Assembly (NCBI GenBank): GCA_023150195.1 | Contig: JAKLLI010000161.1 | Coordinates: 1-5,929 of the forward strand | From: Azonexus sp. | Lineage (GTDB): Bacteria; Pseudomonadota; Gammaproteobacteria; Burkholderiales; Rhodocyclaceae | Length of the DNA: 5,929 bases | Direction of reading: 5' to 3' | Shown here: one piece after another, positions 1 to 5,060 of the stretch | How the letters are laid out: the number at the start of each line of letters is the position of its first letter | Numbering within the stretch: the first letter of the stretch is position 1 | Notes under the pieces: model-generated | The model's input: only the letters and a program-made list of their open reading frames with translations | What the model was told of the DNA's origin: nothing | Database searches by the model: none | Translations under genes and position numbers: made by a program

Positions 1-14
1 GGCGGCATTTTTTT
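1..14 (+). terminator. Possible right arm of an intrinsic terminator cut by the window edge
   Basis: The window opens with a GC-rich heptamer, GGCGGCA, directly followed by seven T. This is the usual form of the 3' arm and U-tract of a rho-independent terminator. The matching left arm would lie outside the window. If that left arm is the mirror image (A-run then TGCCGCC), the structure would be bidirectional and would also end the minus-strand PilZ gene that stops at 45. I see only half of it, so this is inference. Confidence 0.3.
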
Positions 15-44
15 GCTTCGGGCTGTGTCGACCGTCACCGGTGC

Positions 45-827
45 TCAGGGGGCCGTATCGGCAATATCGTGGGCGGCGGTCAGCTCGGCGGTCGACGTCA
101 CGACGCGGTTGTCCTCAAAGGCGACAGCAATCCCATCTCGCTCCTTGCGCACGACCTTGCCGGAGGCCTTGATCAGGACGCTCTTGCCACCCAGATTGCG
201 CAAATGCTCCAATGGCAATACCAGATCAATATCGATGATCTGCCCGAGATCCAATGCCTGATCGGCCAGAAAAAATGCGCCTCCGGCTGACAAGTTTTTG
301 GTCGACAGTTCAACCGACTCGGCATCCCCTTCCTGGTTGCGGTAGGTAATGAACGCGTTGAGTTCAATCTCCAGCCTTTCTTCGGTCCGCTTGCTTTTGG
401 ACGCCGAAAAAATGGCCGATGCTTCATCAGGATAGGTATACACATTGGCCGCAGACAGCGCTACCGGGACCCCAGCAGCAGCCGAAAGCCGCTCGATGAA
501 CGCCTGCGCGCCCTGCTTGCCGGCATCGAACAGATAGACACCGATCCGAGCGTTGTCCATCCAGCCAATCAGGTCGGTAATGCGCAAATGCCGGGCAAAA
601 AAGGTCGCGATATCTGCTTCCAGCACGCTGTTCGATTTGTTTGCCGGAATGACAACCAGCGAAAACAGCGCACCACCCCGATCGGATTTGTAACGCTCAC
701 GTTCCAGAAAAGCCCGGAATTCTGTGATGCCCATCAACGAGGACGCCGCCGCAACGGTTTTACCCGGGCTGAAAAAGCACTTGATAACGTTGAGCAGTGA
801 CGACGCCCCAACCAGCGAATTCGACAT
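45..827 (-). CDS. Degenerate GGDEF-like / PilZ domain protein (putative c-di-GMP receptor)
   Basis: This 260-residue protein probably binds cyclic di-GMP rather than making it. Residues about 33-140 resemble a GGDEF fold (LMGITEFRAFLERERYKSDR, then a beta-strand FSLVVI, then LRITDLIGWMDNARIGVYLF). Where an active diguanylate cyclase has GGDEF, this protein has roughly MDNARI, so catalysis is not expected. Residues about 147-245 look like a PilZ domain. RTEER (147-151) fits the RxxxR ligand motif, and NLSAGG (178-183) fits D/NxSxxG; beta-strands follow (IIDIDLVLP, ASGKVVRKERDGIAVAF). I see no signal peptide or clear membrane helix, so it should be cytoplasmic. The ATG at 827 is preceded by a GGAA Shine-Dalgarno-like stretch about 7 nt upstream and by a recognisable promoter at 884-912. 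The domain calls come from motifs read by eye. PilZ is firmer than the GGDEF remnant, and the downstream target is unknown. Confidence 0.82.
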   Translation of the reverse strand: MSNSLVGASSLLNVIKCFFSPGKTVAAASSLMGITEFRAFLERERYKSDRGGALFSLVVIPANKSNSVLEADIATFFARHLRITDLIGWMDNARIGVYLFDAGKQGAQAFIERLSAAAGVPVALSAANVYTYPDEASAIFSASKSKRTEERLEIELNAFITYRNQEGDAESVELSTKNLSAGGAFFLADQALDLGQIIDIDLVLPLEHLRNLGGKSVLIKASGKVVRKERDGIAVAFEDNRVVTSTAELTAAHDIADTAP

Positions 828-883
828 GAGTTTTCCGGAACCAGCAAGAGATGGGCTACCCGAAGGCAGCGAAGTAGCGCGAA

Positions 884-912
884 AGTATCCGGGCTTTCTT
901 GATCAGCGTCAA
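884..912 (-). promoter_or_regulatory. Sigma-70 promoter for the PilZ gene
   Basis: Read on the minus strand, TTGACG (907-912, five of six matches to the -35 consensus) is separated by exactly 17 bp from GATACT (884-889, four of six matches to the -10). Transcription would begin near 877, giving a leader of about 50 nt before the ATG at 827. In that leader GCTAC and GTAGC can pair across a loop. The DUF1178 gene ends at 958, so this promoter would let the PilZ gene be transcribed independently. Confidence 0.5.
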
Positions 913-920
913 ACCACCCT

Positions 921-944
921 CAAGCCACTGACCCGAATGGCTTG
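921..944 (-). other. Intergenic stem-loop after the DUF1178 gene
   Basis: CAAGCCA (921-927) and TGGCTTG (938-944) are perfect inverted repeats, forming a 7-bp stem with a 10-nt loop. It begins 13 nt past the stop codon of the DUF1178 gene. No U-tract follows on either strand, so it is not a canonical intrinsic terminator. It could protect an mRNA 3' end or be a weak or rho-assisted stop. It lies just upstream of the -35 element of the PilZ promoter. Confidence 0.35.
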
Positions 945-957
945 CGACATTCAGGGC

Positions 958-1422
958 TCAGTTGATGCCATCGTCCTTATTGACAGGCAAATGCAACACT
1001 TCGATGCCTTCATCGCGCAAGGCCTCGCATTCATCGGGCGTTGCCTGCCCCCGGATCGCCCGCTCCGGTGCCTCGTTGTAATGAATGCGCCTCGCCTCCT
1101 CAGCAAACGCAGTGCCCACATCCTCGCTGCCTTGAACAATCGCATTCACCAGTTGGCGGTACAGGGTTTTCAGCTCGACGCTGGACGGCATCAAGGCGGT
1201 CGCGCTATTGCCCGTGGATCCCTTGGCGGCTGGCGAAACCGATTCGCTAGCGGGCTTGTGGCCGCCTATCGCCACCGCAGAGGGAATACGCCGCACCTTG
1301 GCGTGATCACATTGCGGGCAACGCACCAGACCGCGCTGGCACTGATCCTCAAAATCCTCGGCACTTCGAAACCAGCCCTCGAAAGTATGGGCGTTATCAC
1401 AACTCAGGTCGTAAATGATCAT
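958..1422 (-). CDS. DUF1178 family zinc-ribbon protein, function unknown
   Basis: This 154-residue protein has the hallmarks of the DUF1178 family found across proteobacteria. It opens with MIIYDLSCDNAHTFEGWF, has a CPQC knuckle at 35-38 followed by VRRIPSA, and ends with a conserved tail (RRIHYNEAPERAIRGQAT at about 111-128, then GIEVLHLP). C8, H12, C35 and C38 are well placed to bind one zinc. The middle (about 54-80) is a low-complexity, probably flexible linker. No enzymatic activity is established for the family. The frame is open to a GTG at 1443, adding seven residues, but family members start at MIIYDL or similar, so I place the start at the ATG at 1422. Neither start has a strong Shine-Dalgarno site. 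It lies 74 nt downstream of tRNA-Leu on the same strand, so it may be partly transcribed from the tRNA side. Confidence 0.88.
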   Translation of the reverse strand: MIIYDLSCDNAHTFEGWFRSAEDFEDQCQRGLVRCPQCDHAKVRRIPSAVAIGGHKPASESVSPAAKGSTGNSATALMPSSVELKTLYRQLVNAIVQGSEDVGTAFAEEARRIHYNEAPERAIRGQATPDECEALRDEGIEVLHLPVNKDDGIN

Positions 1423-1461
1423 GGAGCGGGTTTGGCGAATCACGCCGTTATTGTGTTTTCT

Positions 1462-1478
1462 GTTGCGTTGACCGCAAC
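1462..1478 (-). other. Short perfect hairpin between tRNA-Leu and the DUF1178 gene
   Basis: GTTGCG (1462-1467) and CGCAAC (1473-1478) form a 6-bp stem with a 5-nt loop, 18 nt past the CCA end of tRNA-Leu. The minus-strand sequence after it is A-rich (AGAAAACACAATAA) rather than U-rich. It is therefore not a classical terminator, but it is the only candidate 3' structure for tRNA-Leu. The spacing of TTGCGG and CACAAT here also gives a very weak promoter-like pair for the DUF1178 gene, which I do not call. Confidence 0.3.
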
Positions 1479-1496
1479 CGGCACGGAATGGGCCGA

Positions 1497-1582
1497 TGGT
1501 GCCTGGGACGGGAATCGAACCCGTACACTCAAAGAGCGAGAGATTTTAAGTCTCTTGTGTCTACCAATTTCACCACCCAGGC
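1497..1582 (-). tRNA. tRNA-Leu (anticodon UAA)
   Basis: This is an 86-nt class II tRNA with CCA encoded. The acceptor GCCTGGG pairs with CCCAGGC, followed by discriminator A and CCA. The anticodon arm is AGAGA-CTTAAAA-TCTCT, with UAA at the centre of the loop. A long variable arm (about CGCTCTTTGAGTGT) marks it as a leucine tRNA, and the T arm is ACGGG-TTCGATT-CCCGT. It reads UUA (and UUG by wobble) codons. It is the last gene of the cluster and corresponds in order and anticodon to E. coli leuZ. Unlike the usual arrangement, a strong terminator-like hairpin separates it from the tRNA-Gly upstream. Confidence 0.97.
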
Positions 1583-1607
1583 TGGGGGGGTACCTCAGGA
1601 TGTTAAC

Positions 1608-1641
1608 AAAAAAGGGAAAGCGCCGTGCGCTTTCCCTTTTT
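1608..1641 (-). terminator. Bidirectional intrinsic terminator between tRNA-Gly and tRNA-Leu
   Basis: A perfect 15-bp inverted repeat (arms 1609-1623 and 1627-1641) flanks a 3-nt loop. The arms are A5-GGG-AAA-GCGC and its complement. On the minus strand the stem ends in six U (1608-1613), and on the plus strand in five. It starts only 3 nt after the CCA end of the second tRNA-Gly, which suits termination of the Gly-Cys-Gly transcript. It is odd because tRNA-Leu lies only 25 bp further on, with no clear promoter of its own. Leu may therefore depend on read-through. Confidence 0.8.
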
Positions 1642-1644
1642 ATC

Positions 1645-1720
1645 TGGAGCGGCAGAAGAGTCTCGAACTCTCGACCTATACCTTGGCAAGGTATCGCTCT
1701 ACCAACTGAGCTACTGCCGC
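1645..1720 (-). tRNA. tRNA-Gly (anticodon GCC), second copy
   Basis: This is a 76-nt tRNA including the encoded TCCA end. The acceptor GCGGCAG pairs with CTGCCGC. The anticodon arm is ATACC-TTGCCAA-GGTAT, giving GCC, which reads GGC and GGU. The T loop is TTCGAGA. It is identical base for base to the copy at 1856-1931, and the identity stops at the tRNA boundaries. It lies 7 nt after tRNA-Cys in transcription order and is followed by the terminator at 1608-1641. E. coli has only one tRNA-Gly at this locus (glyW). Confidence 0.98.
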
Positions 1721-1727
1721 AAAATTC

Positions 1728-1801
1728 TGGAGGCGCGGGCCGGAGTCGAACCGACCTACACGGATTTGCAATCCGGTGCATAACCGCTTTGCTACCGCGC
1801 C
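1728..1801 (-). tRNA. tRNA-Cys (anticodon GCA)
   Basis: This is a 74-nt tRNA with encoded CCA. The acceptor GGCGCGG pairs with CCGCGCC. The D arm is GCA...TGC with AAAGCGGTTA in the loop, as in E. coli tRNA-Cys. The anticodon loop TTGCAAA carries GCA, the discriminator is U, and the T arm is GTCGG-TTCGACT-CCGGC. The outermost pair of the anticodon stem is a C·U mismatch (positions 27 and 43), where E. coli has G·U. It sits between the two tRNA-Gly copies and is equivalent in position to cysT. Confidence 0.98.
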
Positions 1802-1826
1802 CCGCCTTCAATCTTTACTGCTAACG

Positions 1827-1844
1827 AAAAAGCCCTGAAGCTTT
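1827..1844 (-). terminator. Weak terminator-like hairpin after the first tRNA-Gly
   Basis: On the minus strand AAAGC (1840-1844) pairs with GCTTT (1829-1833) across a 6-nt loop, and the U run continues to 1827. The stem can be lengthened only with G·U pairs. It is short and AU-rich, so at most it would be a leaky attenuator between tRNA-Gly and tRNA-Cys. It may instead be part of the spacer processed out during tRNA maturation. Confidence 0.3.
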
Positions 1845-1855
1845 CCCGAGGAATT

Positions 1856-1931
1856 TGGAGCGGCAGAAGAGTCTCGAACTCTCGACCTATACCTTGGCAA
1901 GGTATCGCTCTACCAACTGAGCTACTGCCGC
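1856..1931 (-). tRNA. tRNA-Gly (anticodon GCC), first copy
   Basis: This is the first gene of the tRNA transcript. It has 76 nt including TCCA, with the same acceptor, GCC anticodon loop and T arm as the copy at 1645-1720, and no differences between the two. Its 5' end lies about 10 nt after the predicted transcription start of the strong promoter at 1948-1975, so the leader removed by RNase P would be very short. A weak hairpin with a U-run (1827-1844) follows, 11 nt past its CCA end. Confidence 0.98.
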
Positions 1932-1947
1932 GTCAAACAGAGCGCGC

Positions 1948-1975
1948 ATTATAGACGCCCCAAGGGATTTGTCAA
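1948..1975 (-). promoter_or_regulatory. Consensus promoter for the tRNA cluster
   Basis: On the minus strand TTGACA (1970-1975) and TATAAT (1948-1953) both match the sigma-70 consensus perfectly, with a 16-bp spacer. A GC-rich discriminator (GCGCGCTC, 1940-1947) follows. Such a discriminator is typical of stable-RNA promoters inhibited by ppGpp/DksA, so growth-rate and stringent control is likely. The whole element fits in the 52-bp gap between the pgsA stop and the first tRNA-Gly, so tRNA synthesis need not depend on uvrC-pgsA read-through. Confidence 0.88.
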
Positions 1976-1983
1976 CATCCCCT

Positions 1984-2562
1984 TTAATTTTTTTCGCTAT
2001 GGCGTGCGATCTCCGGCCAGGCCATGCGCAAGTAATAGCCCATGGACCAGAGGGTCAGCAAGGCGGCAATCCAGATCAGCCAGTTGCCAACTTGCAGCAT
2101 GTCGTAGCCCGCCAGCGGCGCATTGAACAACAAGGCCGGAATAGCCAGCATCTGCGCCGTGGTTTTGATCTTGCCCAGCATGGAAACCGCGACGCTGCGC
2201 GATGCCCCAATTTTCGCCATCCACTCGCGCAAGGCGGAAATCGTGATTTCCCGACCAATGATGATGCTCGCCACGATCGCATCGGCGCGCCCCAGTTGCA
2301 CCAGCACGATCAAGGCCGCTGCCACCATCAACTTGTCGGCGACCGGGTCCAGAAATGCCCCGAATGCAGACGTTTGATTCAAACGACGTGCCAGATAGCC
2401 ATCCGCCCAGTCGGTAAACGCAGCCGCCATAAAAATCAGTGTGGCGATCAGATTGCGTTCATGGGGCGTCGCCCAGGCGGCCGGCAGGTAATACACGGCG
2501 ATGAGCAACGGAATGGCGACGATGCGCGCCCAAGTGAGCAGAATGGGAAGATTGAAAGGCAT
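1984..2562 (-). CDS. pgsA: CDP-diacylglycerol–glycerol-3-phosphate 3-phosphatidyltransferase
   Basis: This inner-membrane enzyme joins CDP-diacylglycerol and glycerol 3-phosphate to give phosphatidylglycerol phosphate and CMP, the committed step to phosphatidylglycerol and cardiolipin. The CDP-alcohol phosphatidyltransferase signature is complete: D51, then DG (54-55), AR (58-59), G68, D72 and D76. Typical PgsA segments follow (REI at about 104-106, LRE 111-113, GKIKTTAQM 130-138). It has 192 residues, close to the 182 of E. coli, with several hydrophobic helices (about 11-28, 37-50, 79-90, 138-148, 158-178). The start, MPFNLPILLTWARI, is typical of the family. The ATG lies 3 nt after the uvrC stop and has no Shine-Dalgarno site, so its translation is probably coupled to uvrC. 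Linkage with uvrC and the Gly-Cys-Leu tRNAs is an old conserved arrangement. Confidence 0.96.
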   Translation of the reverse strand: MPFNLPILLTWARIVAIPLLIAVYYLPAAWATPHERNLIATLIFMAAAFTDWADGYLARRLNQTSAFGAFLDPVADKLMVAAALIVLVQLGRADAIVASIIIGREITISALREWMAKIGASRSVAVSMLGKIKTTAQMLAIPALLFNAPLAGYDMLQVGNWLIWIAALLTLWSMGYYLRMAWPEIARHSEKN

Positions 2563-2565
2563 GGC

Positions 2566-4377
2566 TTAGTGTAATGCGGAATAGATCGATTCGGCCATCT
2601 CGCGGCTGATGCCGGGGATTTCCGCGAGTTGATCGATGCTGGCGGCACGCACGCCGGCCAGGCCGCCGAAACGGGCAATCAGCGATTTACGCCTGGCCGG
2701 GCCGACGCCGGGCAAAGCTTCCAGCGTCGAGGTCTTGCGTGACTTGCCGCGTTGCGCGCGATGGCCAGTAATGGCGAAGCGGTGAGCCTCATCGCGCACC
2801 TCCTGAATCAGATGCAGCCCCGGATGGTCAGACGGCAAATTCAAGGGATCACGCCCATCGGGAAAGATCAGGCTTTCCAGCCCGGGTTTACGTGCCTCCC
2901 CCTTGGCAACGCCGAGCATGGGCAAATCGGCAAGCCCCAGATCGGCCAAGGCGGCAAACGCCGAAGCCACCTGCCCTCGCCCGCCATCGATCAGGATAAG
3001 ATCTGGCGCCACCCCGTCGCCACTGGCGAGTCCCGCATAACGCCGGCTGACCGCCTGGTGCATGGCGGCATAGTCGTCGCCGGGGGTAATGTCCTTGATA
3101 TTGAAACGGCGGTAATCGCTCTTTTTCATCTTGTTGCCGTCGTAGACCACACAAGAGGCGACTGCGGACTCGCCCATCGTATGGCTGATATCAAAGCACT
3201 CGATGCGCACAATCGGCTCAGGCAAGCCCAAAGCGTCCTGCAAGGCAAGCAGTCGCTGCGCCTGCTGCGCGCTGGCCTGACTCCGCGCGAGAATGGCCAG
3301 CCTGGCATTTTGCACGGCCATGTCCACCCAGGCCTTCTGGCTCAGGGTGCGCGCTTCAACCAGCGGCACCGATCTACCGGCCAATTCGGTCAGGGCAGCT
3401 TCGCATTCGGCGAGTTCCTCGCCAGTCGGCAACACGTTCAACAGAAGACGTGAGGGACAGGGGTGAATCGCATAGTGCTGGCGAACAAAGGCCGCCAATG
3501 CATCCGCTTCCGAAACATCGCTGGCATTCACGGGAAAGATGGGCCGATCGCCCAGATGCCGCCCACCACGCACCATGGCCAGATTGACGCACAGCAGATC
3601 CGCCGTTTTCACCGCGGCAACGATGTCGACGTCCTCCCCTTTGCTGCTGGAGACAAACTGCTTTTCCTGGACCTGATGCAGCGACTGGATCTGATCGCGA
3701 TACAACGCGGCCTGCTCGAAGGCCAACCGCGCTGACGCCGCTTCCATGGATTTGGTCAGACGTTTCGTCACTTCCTGTTGCTTGCCCAGCAGGAACATGG
3801 CTGCCATTTGTACATCAGCGGCATAGTCTTCGGGCGACACGCGCTCCACACAAGGGCCACTGCAACGCTTGATCTGATAGAGCAGGCAAGGCCGCGACCG
3901 GTTGGCAAACACCGTGTCCTCGCACGTCCGCAAGCGGAACATCTTTTGCAGCAAGTGAATGCTGTCGCGCACCGCCCATGCCGAAGGGTAAGGGCCAAAA
4001 TAATCAGCCTTGCGATCCGGTGTGCCGCGAAAAAATCCCAACCGAGGGAAATCGCCCCGGGTCAGCACGATGTAGGGATAGGATTTGTCGTCGCGAAACA
4101 GAATGTTGTAACGCGGCGCCAGCGACTTGATCAGATTGTTTTCCAGCAGCAGCGCTTCCGCCTCGGTGCGGGTTGCCGTGGTTTCGATGTTGGCAATCTG
4201 GCTGACCATGTGCGCGATGCGCGGACTGGAGAGCTTGTCGCGGAAATACGAGGACACCCGCTTCTTGAGATTCTTGGCCTTGCCCACATAGAGCACGGCA
4301 CCGTCTGCACCCAGCATGCGATACACACCGGGAAGCTCGGTCAGCGTGGCCAGAAAGGATTTTGCGTCAAATGTCAC
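2566..4377 (-). CDS. uvrC: UvrABC excinuclease subunit C
   Basis: This is the dual-incision nuclease of nucleotide excision repair. It cuts on the 3' and then the 5' side of a lesion after UvrA/UvrB recognition. At 603 residues it is full length with every domain. The GIY-YIG nuclease (about 14-95) has GVY 17-19, YVG 30-32, R40, and E79 in LLLENN. Four cysteines, C152, C164, C172 and C176, have the spacing of the [4Fe-4S] ligands known in E. coli UvrC. A UVR motif that contacts UvrB lies at about 200-236. The RNase H-like 5' nuclease has D396, D464 and H532, and a tandem helix-hairpin-helix DNA-binding end occupies about 551-603. The start is a GTG at 4377, giving the usual FDAKSFLATL...LPGVYRM opening. 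No good Shine-Dalgarno site precedes it, and the glycosylase stop codon is 14 nt upstream. It probably shares a transcript with its neighbours. Confidence 0.98.
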   Translation of the reverse strand: MTFDAKSFLATLTELPGVYRMLGADGAVLYVGKAKNLKKRVSSYFRDKLSSPRIAHMVSQIANIETTATRTEAEALLLENNLIKSLAPRYNILFRDDKSYPYIVLTRGDFPRLGFFRGTPDRKADYFGPYPSAWAVRDSIHLLQKMFRLRTCEDTVFANRSRPCLLYQIKRCSGPCVERVSPEDYAADVQMAAMFLLGKQQEVTKRLTKSMEAASARLAFEQAALYRDQIQSLHQVQEKQFVSSSKGEDVDIVAAVKTADLLCVNLAMVRGGRHLGDRPIFPVNASDVSEADALAAFVRQHYAIHPCPSRLLLNVLPTGEELAECEAALTELAGRSVPLVEARTLSQKAWVDMAVQNARLAILARSQASAQQAQRLLALQDALGLPEPIVRIECFDISHTMGESAVASCVVYDGNKMKKSDYRRFNIKDITPGDDYAAMHQAVSRRYAGLASGDGVAPDLILIDGGRGQVASAFAALADLGLADLPMLGVAKGEARKPGLESLIFPDGRDPLNLPSDHPGLHLIQEVRDEAHRFAITGHRAQRGKSRKTSTLEALPGVGPARRKSLIARFGGLAGVRAASIDQLAEIPGISREMAESIYSALH

Positions 4378-4391
4378 GGTCGACCGCGCGT

Positions 4392-5036
4392 TTAGCCCAG
4401 AATTGTCCTGGCCTCGGCAAATACAGCTTCAAACGCATCGCGCGTCAAACGGCCGGTTCGCCAGTTATAGCCACTGCAGTGATAGCTATCGATCAACAGG
4501 CGACCGTCCGGCAAGGCATGCCGAACATGGTGGCCAAACTTGAAGGCCGCCGGTTTTAGCCCGTAGCTCCACAACAAGGCCTGATGCGCCACCGTGCCCA
4601 GAGCGATGATCACTTTCAAGGAGCCCATCGCCAGCAACTCTGCTTTTAGATGGCCATTGCACTGACGAATTTCGGCGGTGGTCGGCTTGTTCGCCGGCGG
4701 CAGGCAACGCACCGCATTGGTGATGCGGCAATCGTGCAAGGTCATCTCAGGATTGGCCCAGTCATTGGCCAGCGGCGCCGGTGAACTGGCAAAGCCGAAA
4801 CGATGCAGGGCCGGATAAAGCAGCTCGCCGGCCACATCGCCCGTAAAGGGACGGCCCGTACGATTGGCGCCGCGCTCGCCTGGACCGAGGCCCAGCACCA
4901 GCAAGCGGGCATCCAGCGATCCGAAAGCCGGTACCGGCCGGGCGTGCCAATCGGGATCGCGTTCGCGAATCATGGCCAGATGCGCCGCCAGGCGGGGGCA
5001 GGCGGTACACGCCAAAGGGTCGGTAAAGGCAGACAT
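4392..5036 (-). CDS. Family 5 uracil-DNA glycosylase (UDGb type, Fe-S)
   Basis: It removes uracil, and probably other deaminated bases, from DNA to start base-excision repair. At 214 residues it matches the length of the Thermus family 5 enzyme. The opening CTACPRL and RPVPAFG lead into motif A, GLGPGERGANRTGRPFTGD (49-67), which has the family's TGD aspartate at 67. ITNAVRCLPPANKP (105-118) follows, then the terminal motif SYHCSGYNWRTGRLT (184-198). C10, C13, C111 and C126 fit the four [4Fe-4S] ligands. Motif A has GLGPGERG where the Thermus enzyme has GLAPGAHG. The terminal motif has HCSGYN where Thermus has HVSRQN. The open frame runs to 5450 but overlaps earP. Homology favours the ATG at 5036; in-frame ATGs at 5054 and 5063 are alternatives, and none has a clear Shine-Dalgarno site. 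It is the first gene of the likely glycosylase-uvrC-pgsA transcript, and divergent from earP. Confidence 0.93.
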   Translation of the reverse strand: MSAFTDPLACTACPRLAAHLAMIRERDPDWHARPVPAFGSLDARLLVLGLGPGERGANRTGRPFTGDVAGELLYPALHRFGFASSPAPLANDWANPEMTLHDCRITNAVRCLPPANKPTTAEIRQCNGHLKAELLAMGSLKVIIALGTVAHQALLWSYGLKPAAFKFGHHVRHALPDGRLLIDSYHCSGYNWRTGRLTRDAFEAVFAEARTILG

Positions 5037-5060
5037 GGGGCGAGATGTTAGCATGTCGGC

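Noticed and set aside
828..900. A possible c-di-GMP riboswitch upstream of the PilZ gene
   Set aside because: The GAAA-type loops caught the eye, but neither strand matches the conserved core of GEMM-I or GEMM-II.
1444..1475. A promoter for the DUF1178 gene (TTGCGG / CACAAT, 16-bp spacer)
   Set aside because: The -35 matches only three of six consensus bases and overlaps a hairpin, so this is too weak to call.
724..1824. A 366-codon open frame on the plus strand across the PilZ start, the DUF1178 gene and three tRNAs
   Set aside because: It is antisense to clear family genes and reads straight through tRNA-Leu, tRNA-Gly and tRNA-Cys. Its translation resembles no protein family. It is a high-GC shadow frame.
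3778..4395. A 205-codon plus-strand frame opposite the 5' half of uvrC
   Set aside because: It is the complement of strongly conserved UvrC catalytic and cysteine segments, and its translation is low-complexity shadow sequence.
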